Source: Streptomyces coffeae
GTDB taxonomy: Bacteria > Actinomycetota > Actinomycetes > Streptomycetales > Streptomycetaceae
DNA: 37,051 bases
Reading direction: 5' to 3'
Assembly (NCBI RefSeq): GCF_016741875.1
Contig: NZ_JAERRF010000049.1
Span: forward strand, 1 to 37,051
Positions within the stretch are counted from its first letter, which is position 1. Every line of letters begins with the position of its first letter. Shown piece by piece: positions 23,895 to 33,900 of the stretch. The position numbers were made by a program, and so were the translations under genes. Under the pieces are notes generated by a model. It was not told the DNA's origin. It made no database searches and saw nothing but the letters and a program-made list of their open reading frames with translations.

Positions 23895-24878
23895 ATGATG
23901 CTGGTGAACAGCCCGGATTCGGTCATCGACGCCAATCTCGCCATCGCGCTGGACGCTCTGCTGGCCGAGCAGAGCGTGACCCGTGCCGCCGCACGTCTGC
24001 ACACCTCGCCCGCCGCCATGAGCCGCACCCTCGCCCGTCTGCGCCGTATCCTCCAGGACCCCCTCCTGGTCCGGGCCGGACAGACCATGGTTCCCACCCC
24101 ACGCGCCCAGGCCCTGCGCGAGGAAGCCGCCACAGTGGTACGCAGCCTCGGAGCGCTGCTCAGCCCCGGCGCGAGCGTCGACCCCGCCAGCCTCCGCAGC
24201 ACCTTCACCCTCCAGGCCGCCGACCTGGTCGGCGCGGCACTGGCCCCCGGGCTGCTGCAACTGGCCCGGCGGGAGGCGCCGGGGGTCTCGTTCCGGATCC
24301 GGGCCGAAGAACTGGAGGCCGGACCCGCGCTGCGCGATGGCCGGATCGACCTGGAGATCGGATCCATCGACCACGTGGATCCCGAGACCCAGATCGAAGA
24401 ACTGGTCAGCCTCCGAATGGTCGCGGCCGTCCGGCCCGGCCATCCACTCACCGAAGGGCCGCTGACCCCAGCCCGGCTCGCTGCCGCCCAACACGTCGCG
24501 GTCAGCCGCCGCGGCCGGTTCACCGGCCCCCTCGACACTGCCCTCGCCGAGCTGAACCTCCACCGGCTGGTCAGCGTCGTCCTCCCCAGCCACCTGGCCG
24601 CGATGACCCTCGTTGCCCGCAGCGACCTCGTCTGCCTCGTACCCGCCGCACCCCCCGGCGCGGCCCCCTCGCCCCTCACCCACGACGCCAACGCCCTCGG
24701 ACTGCACCTCCTCGACATCCCCCTGGCGCTGCCACCACTGACCATCGGCATGGCCTGGCACCCCCGACACACGGCCGACGGCGCCCACCGCTGGCTCCGC
24801 GACACCGTCCGCCGGACTCTCTGCACACCGACAGCAGCTTCTGAGATCACCGCGGCGGACGCCATCGACCCCAAGTAG
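23895..24878 (+). CDS. LysR-family transcriptional regulator
   Basis: A 327-residue LysR protein: winged HTH at 15-65 (LDALLAEQSVTRAAARLHTS, then PAAMSRTLARLRRILQDPL), then a substrate-binding-like effector domain (DGRIDLEIGSIDHVDPETQI, LVSLRMVAAVRPGHPL). Start choice is among ATG 23895 and 23898; the Shine-Dalgarno site is weak. It is divergent from the NmrA-like gene. The stop at 24876-24878 directly abuts an IS5 fragment, so the final residues (ASEITAADAIDPK) may have been altered by insertion. Confidence 0.9.
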   Translation: MMLVNSPDSVIDANLAIALDALLAEQSVTRAAARLHTSPAAMSRTLARLRRILQDPLLVRAGQTMVPTPRAQALREEAATVVRSLGALLSPGASVDPASLRSTFTLQAADLVGAALAPGLLQLARREAPGVSFRIRAEELEAGPALRDGRIDLEIGSIDHVDPETQIEELVSLRMVAAVRPGHPLTEGPLTPARLAAAQHVAVSRRGRFTGPLDTALAELNLHRLVSVVLPSHLAAMTLVARSDLVCLVPAAPPGAAPSPLTHDANALGLHLLDIPLALPPLTIGMAWHPRHTADGAHRWLRDTVRRTLCTPTAASEITAADAIDPK

Positions 24879-24881
24879 TAC

Positions 24882-25108
24882 GACATCGCTGAGAAGGCCG
24901 ACCAGGCCGCCAACCGGGCCCGGCGGGGGAAGGCCGGCGGCCGGCCTCCCGGATTCGACAAGGAGCGTTACAAGAAGCGCAACACCGTCGAACGGGCGAT
25001 CAACAAGCTGAAGCCTTCCGAGCGGTCGCGACCAGGTTCGACAAGCGCGGCTACGTCTACCTCGGTACGGTCACCGCAGCCGCACTCGTCATCTGGCTCC
25101 GCTCATGA
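24882..25108 (+). pseudogene. 3' fragment of an IS5-family transposase
   Basis: DIAEKADQAANRARRG, GGRPPGFDKERYKKRNTVER, AINKLK, then, after loss of one G at about 25014, AFRAVATRFDKRGYVYLGTV and TAAALVIWLRS with TGA at 25106-25108. This is the C-terminal third, including the DDE glutamate region. It differs from the copy at 21474 on each side of the shared 62 bp, so it derives from a second, related element. Confidence 0.85.
24954..25015 (+). repeat. 62-bp inverted-repeat partner (IS5 transposase segment)
   Basis: Exact reverse complement of 21520-21581. See that entry. Confidence 0.85.
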
Positions 25109-25129
25109 TCGCCAGGACTGGCCGCTGAG

Positions 25130-25300
25130 CTGAGTGTTTCTTGTGGATGGAGAAGTCGTTGGGGTGGCGTGGTGACGCTCGGGTGGTCGTCTGGGGCTCG
25201 TAGGTCGAGGCTGCGGTGGGCCCGTCCGGTGTTGTAGTGCTCGGCGTCCGTGATAACGACGGCACGGAGGTGTTCGCCGGTGATGAGGATTCGGTCGGTG
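25130..25300 (-). pseudogene. C-terminal fragment of an integrase-core transposase
   Basis: Leftward frame: RILITGEHLRAVVITDAEHY followed by NTGRAHRSLDLRAPDDHPS. This is the closing EHYNxxRxHRSL block of IS3/IS481-like integrase-core transposases. Nothing of the catalytic core precedes it. Confidence 0.65.
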
Positions 25301-25319
25301 CATTCAGCGCGGCAGCGCG

Positions 25320-25472
25320 GCCGCCGCCCTGGCCATGGTCTTTAAGCTCGTCGAGTCCGCCCAGGCCCGATGGCGGGCCGTGAACGCACCTCACCTCGTC
25401 ACCCTCGTCCGCGCCGGAGCCCGCTTCGAACGCGGCCACCTCGTCGAACGCCCCGAAGCCCACGCAGCCTGA
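25320..25472 (+). pseudogene. C-terminal fragment of an IS256-type (mutator) transposase
   Basis: ALAMVFKLVESAQARWRAVN, then APHLVTLVRAGARFERGHLV and ERPEAHAA with TGA at 25470-25472. From memory this closes actinobacterial IS256-family transposases. It begins abruptly at about 25320, antiparallel to the preceding integrase fragment. Confidence 0.65.
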
Positions 25473-25523
25473 ACTACCCCACGATCCAGAGATCTTGACT
25501 ACTGATCTTGCATCGCTTGAGGA

Positions 25524-26036
25524 TCAGGCTGTCGCGGAGACGAACCCAAGGGCCGTCGCAACGTTCGACGACAGGTCGGTCATCGCATCCAGCACCAACC
25601 GGTGATCGGCCCACGAGGCGAACTCCTCCCGCAGACGTTCCACCACCTCCCACGTCGGCTCAGCGAAGCCCTCGATCCCCCGGGACCGGTTCTCCAACCG
25701 ACGGCGGTGCACCACCGGATCCGAACACACCACCTCGATGAACACCACCGGCACACCATGACGATCCGCCAGCGTCCGCCACTGTCCCCGCGCCGCCTCC
25801 ACGGCGTTGACCGCATCGACGATCACGGGTTGGCCCATGCCGAGCACACCATCGGCCACGGCCTCGGCCACGACATACGCCGCCAGGCCCGTGGGCTGGT
25901 CACGGGCCACCCCCGCACGCCACATCGCCGCCTCGATCGGGTCCACGGACACGACCGGAGCACTCAGCTTGCGCCCCAACGCCTCAGCGACCGAACTCTT
26001 CCCCGCACCGGGCAGCCCCGCCATCGCAATCAACAT
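25524..26036 (-). CDS. P-loop kinase-like ATPase (AAA_33 type)
   Basis: A 170-residue intact protein with Walker A GLPGAGKSS at residues 7-15 and a mobile lid region rich in Arg (RRRLENRSRGIEGF). VVSVDPIEAAMWRAG and QPVIVDAVNAVEAARGQWRT are typical of small kinases acting on nucleosides, antibiotics or peptidoglycan precursors (shikimate/gluconate/chloramphenicol-phosphotransferase-like). ATG at 26036 has GAGGG ~7 bases upstream. The substrate is unknown. It stands between transposase fragments on both sides. Confidence 0.8.
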   Translation of the reverse strand: MLIAMAGLPGAGKSSVAEALGRKLSAPVVSVDPIEAAMWRAGVARDQPTGLAAYVVAEAVADGVLGMGQPVIVDAVNAVEAARGQWRTLADRHGVPVVFIEVVCSDPVVHRRRLENRSRGIEGFAEPTWEVVERLREEFASWADHRLVLDAMTDLSSNVATALGFVSATA

Positions 26037-26150
26037 GACGACACCCTCGCACGCCCGACCGATCCGCAGACCATCAACGCCAGAACGGCACAGGCATCCG
26101 CATCCCGAGTCATCAAGTCACGCGACGACATCCACAGGAATTGACAATGA

Positions 26151-26813
26151 CTCATCAGGGTCGCCGCCAGCACCATGTGGAACATCCTCAAAGAGCACGG
26201 CATCGACCCCGCGCCCCAGCGCAACCACACCACCTGGGCGACCTTCCTGCGCTCCCAGGCCCAGGCCATCCTCGCCGCCGACTTCTTCGAGACCAAAACC
26301 CCGACCGGGGCCACCCTCTACATCCTCGCGTTGATCGAACACTGCACCCGCCGCGTGCGGATCCTCGGCGCGACCGCACGCCCCTCCGCAGTCTGGGTCA
26401 CCCAGACTGCCCGAAACTTGACCATGGACCTCCAAGACGCAGGCTGCAGAGCAAGGTTCCTGATTCGGGACCGGGACGCTCGGTATCCGGCATCCTTCGA
26501 CATCACCCTGCAGACCGAGAGCATTCAGGTCGTTCAGACCGGTGTCCGGATGCCACGCATGAACGCGATCATGGAACGCTGGGTGCGGTCATGCCGAAAC
26601 GAGCTCCTCGACCACACCCTGATCTGGAACCAGCACCATCTACTCCACGCACTGCGCGAGTACGAGGCGTTCTACAACGAGCACAGGCCCCACCGCGCTC
26701 TCGCAGGAGCCGCACCCCTCCGCCCAACGCCCGGGCGGATCACCGAACCCGATCAGCTCCGCCACCTCGACGTCCATCGACGCAACCGCCTCGGCGGCAT
26801 CCTCCACGCATAA
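26151..26813 (+). pseudogene. Integrase-core transposase lacking its N-terminal domain
   Basis: The frame opens after a stop at 26148 and reads IRVAASTMWNILKEHGIDPA, then FLRSQAQAILAADFFETKT (first Asp), FLIRDRDARYPASFD (second Asp) and NAIMERWVRSCRNELLDH (Glu), closing with EAFYNEHRPHRALAGAAPL. The DDE triad is complete, but the ~115-residue HTH head is missing; a head of the same kind is stranded at 9134. ATG at 26175 is present in frame, so a shortened protein could be made. Inactivity is an inference. Confidence 0.75.
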
Positions 26814-26903
26814 CATCATGCGGCATGACCAGCACGGACGTAGTTCTTGGCACCTACAACGGCGGGGCGGTCCAGGTCTGGTCCACCACCACCCGCGAAC
26901 CCT

Positions 26904-26934
26904 GCCGCCTGGCCGGAGAAACCGGCCAGGCGGC
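26904..26934 (-). terminator. Terminator hairpin at the end of the PKS-methyltransferase transcript
   Basis: GCCGCCTGGCCGG (26904-26916), loop AGAAA, CCGGCCAGGCGGC (26922-26934): a perfect 13-bp GC-rich stem 20 bases beyond the methyltransferase stop. It marks the likely edge of the biosynthetic cluster. Confidence 0.85.
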
Positions 26935-26954
26935 ACCGCGTCGTCGTGGAACGG

Positions 26955-27803
26955 TTACGCGGCGGCGGGCCGGCGAGCCGTCACGATCAGGTAGCCCAGC
27001 TCGGGCATCTCCAGGTTCTCCCCCTCGGCGGGCTTCAGCTTGGCGAAGACCTCCGGGTCGACCTTGGCGGCCAGTTGCTCCATGTTCTTGGCGAGCGCCT
27101 CACCGAGCCGCTTGACCGACTGCCGCGTGGTGTTCTCACTGACGTCGATGATCTCCGCACAGCGCAGACCCGCCTCGCGAAGCATGGAGGGGTACGCCTC
27201 GAAGGACGCCGGCGACTGGGTGAGGTACCGCTTGAGGATGCCCTCGATCACCGGGCGCCGCTCCTCCGAGATGGTCTCCCGCTCGTAGTTGTCCGTGAGC
27301 GCGAGCCGACCCCCGGGCCGCAGCACCCGGCCCGCCTCGGTGAGCGCGGCCGTCCGGTCGGGCATCTGCATGACGGACTCCAGCATCCACACGGCGCTGA
27401 ACGAGGCGTCGTCGAACGGCAGGTTCATCGCGTCGCCGTGCTGGAAGCTCACCTTGCCGCTCACACCTGCAGTCTCGGCCAGCTCGTTGGCCTTCTCCAC
27501 CTGCTTGCGGCTGACACTGATGCCCACCACCTCGGCACCCGTCTTCTGGGCGAGGCGGATCGCCGGCCCGCCGAGGCCACAGCCGATGTCCAGCACCCGG
27601 TCGCCGGGGCCGACCTGCAGGCGCTCGATCATCATGTCCGTGAGCCGGTCGGCGGCGTCCTCCAGGCCCGTGGTGTCCTCCTGGCTGTCCCAGAAGCCCA
27701 CATGGATGTTGGGGCCGTACAACGAGGCGTCGAACGCCCCCATCAGCTGGTCGTAGAACTGGCCGACCTGCTCACCGACGGGGGTCAGGTTCGAAGACGT
27801 CAC
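26955..27803 (-). CDS. SAM-dependent methyltransferase, likely polyketide tailoring
   Basis: A 282-residue class I methyltransferase with the GTG start at 27803, preceded by AAGGAG with 6-7 bases between. QFYDQLMGAFDASLYGPNIH near residue 20 and VLDIGCGLGGPAIRLAQKTG (motif I, ~75-94), GISVSRKQVEKANELA, FDDASFSAVWMLESVMQMPD and LRPGGRLALTDNYERE are typical of small-molecule O-/C-methyltransferases such as those acting on rifamycin, avermectin or geranyl diphosphate. The start lies 140 bases after the PKS stop in the same direction, with a long stem-loop between, and the terminator at 26904 follows. Methylation of a hydroxyl on the polyketide is the likeliest role (inference). Confidence 0.85.
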   Translation of the reverse strand: MTSSNLTPVGEQVGQFYDQLMGAFDASLYGPNIHVGFWDSQEDTTGLEDAADRLTDMMIERLQVGPGDRVLDIGCGLGGPAIRLAQKTGAEVVGISVSRKQVEKANELAETAGVSGKVSFQHGDAMNLPFDDASFSAVWMLESVMQMPDRTAALTEAGRVLRPGGRLALTDNYERETISEERRPVIEGILKRYLTQSPASFEAYPSMLREAGLRCAEIIDVSENTTRQSVKRLGEALAKNMEQLAAKVDPEVFAKLKPAEGENLEMPELGYLIVTARRPAAA

Positions 27804-27830
27804 TTTTTCTCCTTCTGATATATGCAATGC

Positions 27831-27892
27831 ACGGAACCCGGAAGGACACCTGCGCGGCTCGAAGGACGCGTGCACGCCCTTCCGGGTTCCGT
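27831..27892 (-). promoter_or_regulatory. Long stem-loop between PKS and methyltransferase genes
   Basis: ACGGAACCCGGAAGG (27831-27845) and CCTTCCGGGTTCCGT (27878-27892) are perfect 15-bp arms with a 32-base loop that contains GCGTGCACGC. It may partly terminate or protect the PKS mRNA and so uncouple methyltransferase expression. In the rightward direction a CTTTCTCT tract follows. Confidence 0.75.
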
Positions 27893-27943
27893 CTTTCTCT
27901 CGCGACGAGCGATCCAGGGCCCGGCGGGATGCCGGACCTCAGC

Positions 27944-30900
27944 TCACACGTTCTCCGCAAGCCAGTCGAGGACGGCTCCGGCGGTGCCGCCGGCATGGTC
28001 CTCCATCATGGTGAAGTGGTCGCCGGGCACTTCGATCCGGGTGACCCGGGGCCCCCACGCCGCCTCCTCGTCGGTGGTCTGCTCCGATCCCGTGAAGGTC
28101 TCCTCGGCCTTCACCGCCAGGATCGGCGCGCCGATGGGCGCCGGTCCCCAGTCCGAGAAGAGGCGCAGGTAGCCACCCATCGCGGTGAGCCTGCCCTCGT
28201 CCACCACACCGAACATCTTTTCGCGATCGAACATCTTCCCGGAGAGGTTGGTCTGGATCCACGGCAGCGCCTCACTGCGCGGCAGATACGTGTCCAGCAT
28301 CACGACCGCCGACGGGGCGCTCCCGCGCTCCTCCAGCAGCCCCGCGACCGCCTGGGCGATCCATCCGCCCGACGACCGGCCGACGACCACGAACGGATCC
28401 CGCCCGACGGTCCGCAGCACCGCCTCCGCCTGCATCTCCACCACCGCGTCGACACTGGCCGGCAGCAACTCGTCCTTGCCGAAGCCGGGTTCGGGCAGCA
28501 CGGTGACGTCACGGCGACCCCGGAAGCCCGCCGCGAAGCGCGCGTACTCACGGGCCCCCGAGATCGCCACCAGCGACGGGAAGCACACCAGGCCCGGCGC
28601 CGTGCTGCCCTTCGAGAGCCGGACCAGCTTGGGCGGGCTCGTCAGCTCGGTGGCGGTACTGAACGACGGGCGCAGCCGGGCCGCCGCCATGAGCAGCTGG
28701 GTGCCGGCGACGTACTCGCCGTCGGCGCACGCCTGCCGGTAGAGCGACTCGATCGTCGATCCGCCCCCGGCCGCGGGGGTCGCCGGCTGCCGGGCGGCAC
28801 CGGTCCCGGCGGCGGGCGCCTCCGGCTCCGGCACGGCCCCCGGCACCACCTGGGTGCGCAGATGGCCGGCGAGCGCGGCGGGGGTGGTGTGGTCGAACAA
28901 CAGCGTGGCCGGCAGCGTCAGACCGGTGACGTGGTTGAGCCGGTTCCGGATCTCCACCGCGGTGAGCGAGGTGATGCCCAGCTCCAGGAAGGCGTGGCCC
29001 TCCTCGACCGGGTCCACGGAGTCGTGGCCCAGCACCGTCGCGGTGTGCGTCCGCACCAGCTCGGTCAGGGTCCGCAGCTGCTCCGTGGCCGTCAGCCCGG
29101 CCAGTCGCTGCCCGAGCGGCATCTGGCCCGGCTCGCCCGCGCCCCCGCCGGAGGCAGGGTCGGCCGCCCGGCGCGCCGGCACCCGTACCAGTCCCCGCAG
29201 CAGGGCAGGCGTGCCAACCGAGGCCGCCTGTGCCTGCAGAGCGGCGAGGTCCAGCCGCATGGGCACCAGCAACGGGTCCGCGTCGGCACCGGCGTCCCCG
29301 GCGACGGCCGTTCGCGCCACCGCCAGGTCGAAGAGGGCGAGGCCCTCGGCGGAGGTGAGCGCGGCCACCCCGGAGCGGTTCAGCCGCTGCACGTCGCTGT
29401 CGTCCATGTGCCCTGTCATGGCGCTGCGTTCGACCCACAGCCCCCAGGCCAGGGAGGCCGCGGGCAGCCCCGCCGCCCTGCGGTGCTGCGCCAGAGCGTC
29501 CAGGAACGCGTTGGCCGCCGCGTAGTTGGCCTGCCCGGCGGCGCCGAACACCCCCGCCGCCGACGAGAAGAGCACGAACGCCGTGAGCGGCAACTCCCGG
29601 GTCAGCTCATGGAGGTTGACGGCCGCGTCACTCTTCGGCCGCAGCACTGTGTCCACGCGCTCCGGCGTCAGCGACCCGAGGACACCGTCGTCAAGGGCAC
29701 CGGCCACGTGCACCACACCGGTCAGCGGATGCTCGGCCGGCACCGTCGCCAGCAGCTCCGCCAGCGCGGAGCGGTCGGCCGCATCACAGGCGGCCAGCCG
29801 CACCGACGCGCCCAAGGCCGTCAACTCGTCCGCCAGCTCGGCGGCACCGGTGGCAGCCCGGCCACTGCGGCTGGTCAGCAGCAGATGCCGTACGCCGTGC
29901 TCGGCCACCAGGTGCCGGGCCACCAGGGACCCCAGCACGCCGGTCGCCCCGGTGATCAGCACCGTCCCCTCCGGAGTCCACACCGGAGACGCGGACGTGC
30001 CCTCGTCCGCGGCGTCCGGCCCGGACCCGTCGGCGGCCCGCTCCGCGCGCACCCGGGCCAGCCGCGGCGCGAACGCCCGCCCGGCCCGCACCGCCAGCTG
30101 CGGCTCCGCACCGGCCAGGAGCTGCGGCAGCACCACGAACGAGGCCTCCTGATCGTCCAGGTCCAGCAGCACGAACCGGTCGGGATTCTCCGACTGCGCC
30201 GCCCGCACCAGACCCCACACCGCAGCGCAGGCCGGGTCCGGCACCCGCTCCCCGGACCGGACGGCGACCGCCCCATGGGTCACGAACACCAGGCGGGAGC
30301 CCGCGAAGCGCTCCTCGCTCTGCCACGCCTGCGCCAGCCGCAGCGCCCGATGCGCCGCGGCGCGCACCCGGTCCGCGGACAGCTCACCCGGCACACCAGC
30401 GTCGAACGACGAGGCGAACGGGACGAACACCAGGTCCGGAAGGCTCCCGCCCGCCGCCACGGATCCCGTCAGCGCGGACAGATCCGCGTACCGCTCGGCC
30501 TGGGCCCCCGCCACACCCGCCGACTTCAGGGCCGTCGGCAGCGACGTGCCGTCGTCGCCCAGGACCGCCCACCTGCCCGACGCGCCGGACCCGGCGGCCA
30601 CCGCCACCGAGGTCCAGTCGAGCCGGAACAGCGACTCGTGGAACGTCCCGTGCGCCCGGCTGAGCTGCTCGCGGGAGATCGCCCGGGTCACCAGCGAGTC
30701 CACCGAGAGCACCGACCGGCCCGACTCGTCCACGGCGGTCACCGCCACCGCGTCCGGTCCCGCCGGCGCCAGCCGGATCCGCAGCGCGGACGCGCCCTGG
30801 GCGTGCAGCGACACACCGTTCCAGGCGAAGGGCAGCCGAACCCGGCCGGTGTCCCCGTCCGGGGCGACGGAGCCGGGCAGCCGGACGAACCCCCCGAACG

Positions 30901-33900
30901 CCATCGCGTGCAGCGCCGCGTCCAGCAGCGCCGGGTGGACGCCCAGGTGCCGGGCCTCGGACCACTGTTCCTCGGGCAGCCGGACCTCCGCGAACACCTC
31001 GTCACCGCGGCGCCATACGGCCCGCAGCCCCTGGAACGCCGGTCCGTAGCCGAACCCGTTGCGCGCGAACCTCTCGTACAGACCCTCCACGTCCACGGCC
31101 TCCGCGTCCGCCGGCGGCCACACCTCACCGGCCTCCGCCCACGCCGCCGATCCGCCACCGTCCGCGAGAGCGCCGACGGCGTGCCGCGTCCAGGGACCGC
31201 CGTCCGCCTGCGAGTACACGCTCAGCGAGCGCCGCCCGGACTCGTCGGGCCCGCCGACGGAGACCTGCACGGACACCGCACCGTCCTCCGGCAGCACCAG
31301 CGGCGCCTCCAGGGTGAGTTCCTCCACCCGGTCGCAGCCGACCGTGTCCCCGGCGCGCAGCGCCAGCTCCACGAACGCCGTCCCCGGCAGCAACGTCACC
31401 CCGGCCACGGCATGTTCGGCCAGCCAGGGGTGTGTGCGCAGCGACAGCCGGCCCGTCAGCAGCGCCCCGTCCGACGCGGGCAGCGTGACAGCGGCGCCGA
31501 GCAAGGCGTGATCGGCGGAGGAGAGCCCGGCCGACGTGACATCGGACGGGGTGGCGGGCTCCGACTCCAGCCAGTAGCACTGGTGTTGGAAGGCGTAGGT
31601 GGGAAGGTCGACGCGGGTGGCGCCGGTCCCTGCGAAGACACCGGCCCAGTCGACACTCGCGCCACCGACGAACGCCTCGGCGGCCGAGGTCAGGAAGCGG
31701 AGCAATCCGCCCTCGTTCCGGCGCAGTGACCCGACCGCCGTGACAGGGGTGTTGATGTGGGTCTCGGCGGTCTGCTCGATGCCCATCGTCAACACCGGGT
31801 GCGCACTGGACTCCACGAACAGACGGAAGCCGTCGTCGAGCAGGGCACGCACGGTCTCGGCGAAACGGACCGTCCGACGAAGGTTGCCGTACCAGTAGCC
31901 CGCGTCCAGAGCGGTGGTGTCCAGCACCTCAGCAGTGACGGTGGAGTAGAACGGCACCGATCCGGCTCGGGGAGCGATGCCCGCCAAGTCCCGGAGCAGC
32001 GCTTCCTCGATCTCCTCCACATGGGCGCAGTGCGAGGCGTAGTCCACGGCGATACGGCGAGCCCGCACACCATCGGCCTCACAGCGGGTGAGGAGTTCGT
32101 CCAGGGCGTCCGCGTCGCCGGAAACGACCACCATAGCCGGGCCGTTGACCGCCGCGATCGCGAGACGGCCGTCCCAGGAGGTCAGACGTTCCCGAACGGC
32201 CTCGACGCCGAGGGAGACGGACACCATCCCGCCGCGCCCGGACAGCGCCCGAATGGCCTTGCTCCGCAGCGCCACCACCTTCGCCGCGTCCTGCAACGAC
32301 AACGCGCCGGCGACGCATGCGGCAGCGATCTCACCCTGCGAGTGACCGATCACCGCGGCCGGCTCGACACCGTAGGACCGCCAGACCTCGGCCAGCGAGA
32401 CCATCACCGCCCACAGCACCGGCTGGACGACATCGACCTGCTCCAGCCAGGCCTCGTTGTCGGCATCACGCAGGATGTCGGTCAGCGACCAGCCCACGAA
32501 CGGCGCCAACGCAGCCGCACACTCACCAATCCGCTCCGCGAACACCGGTGAGGAGCTGAGGAGTTCCGCTGCCATGCCGACCCACTGCGAACCCTGACCG
32601 GGGAACACGAACACGACACGCCCATCCGAGCCGCCCGCACTCCCCCGCACCACGCCCGCAGCCTCACGGCCCTCGGCCAGCGCCTCCAGGCCATCGGCCG
32701 GACCGCCCAGGGCCACGGCTCGGTGGTCGAACATCGACCGAGTCGTGGCGAGCGAGAACCCGACATCCACCGGCGACAGTTCAGGCGCATGGGCGGCCAG
32801 CTTTGCCGCCTGGGCCCGCAGCGCGGCCGCGGACTTGCCCGAGACCACCCACGGCACCACCACCGGCGGCACACCCTGCGTGGACGGCCCCTCCTCAGGC
32901 GCCGGGACCGGAGCCTCTTCGAGGATGATGTGGGCGTTGGTGCCGCTGAGTCCGAAGGAAGAGACACCTGCCCGGCGCGGTCGGCCGGCTTCGGGCCAGG
33001 GCGTGGGCTCGGTGAGGAGTTCGACCGCCCCGGCCGACCAGTCGACGTGCGGGGTGGGCTCGTCGACATGGAGCGTCCGCGGCAGCAGCCCGTTCCGCAT
33101 CGCGAGCACCATCTTGATGATGCCGGCGACACCGGCCGCCGCCTGCGTGTGCCCGATGTTCGACTTGATCGAGCCCAGCCACAGGGGTCGGTTGTCCGGC
33201 CGGTCCCGGCCGTACGTCGCCAGCAGCGCCTGCGCCTCGATCGGGTCACCCAACGTCGTGCCCGTACCATGCGCCTCGACCACGTCGACCTCGGCCGCCG
33301 GGACCTGGGCGTTCGCCAGCGCGGCCCGGATCACCCGCTGCTGCGACGGACCGTTCGGCGCCGTCAGACCATTGCTCGCACCGTCCTGGTTGACGGCCGA
33401 GCCACGCACCACCGCCAGCACCTGGTGACCGTTGCGCTCGGCATCCGACAGCCGCTCCAGCAGCAGCAGGCCGACGCCCTCACCCCAGCCGGTGCCGTCG
33501 GCGGCAGCCGCGAACGGCTTGCAGCGGCCGTTCGTGGCGAGGCCGCGCTGGCGGCTGAACTCCACGAAGGTCGCGGGGGTGGACATCACGGTCACACCGC
33601 CGGCCAGTGCCAGCGAGCACTCGCCCTGGCGCAGCGACTGCGCCGCGAGGTGCAGGGCCACCAGCGAGGACGAGCACGCGGTGTCGATGGTCACCGCGGG
33701 GCCTTCGAGGCCGAAGGTGTAGGCGATGCGGCCGGACGCGATGCTCCCGGACCCGCCCGTCGCGAGGTAGCCCTCGGCTCCTTCGGGGATGCTCTGCAGC
33801 TGGGAGCCGTAGTCGTGGTACATGAGGCCCGCGAAGACACCGGTCGTGCTGCCCCGCAGGGTCGCCGGGTCGATGCCGGCCCGCTCGAAGGTCTCCCAGG

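Noticed and set aside
23867..24961. 364-codon minus-strand frame opposite lysR
   Set aside because: Ser/Arg/Ala-rich shadow frame without homology; lysR is well supported.
18240..26820. A defence island or new mobile system
   Set aside because: The region has many IS pieces but no nuclease, helicase, reverse transcriptase, toxin-antitoxin pair or repeat array; the intact passengers are metabolic or regulatory.
27827..31729. 1,300-codon open frame on the plus strand opposite the PKS
   Set aside because: It is an antisense shadow of the PKS coding strand: composition is Arg/Gly/Pro/His-rich with no domain, while the minus strand carries complete PKS domains.
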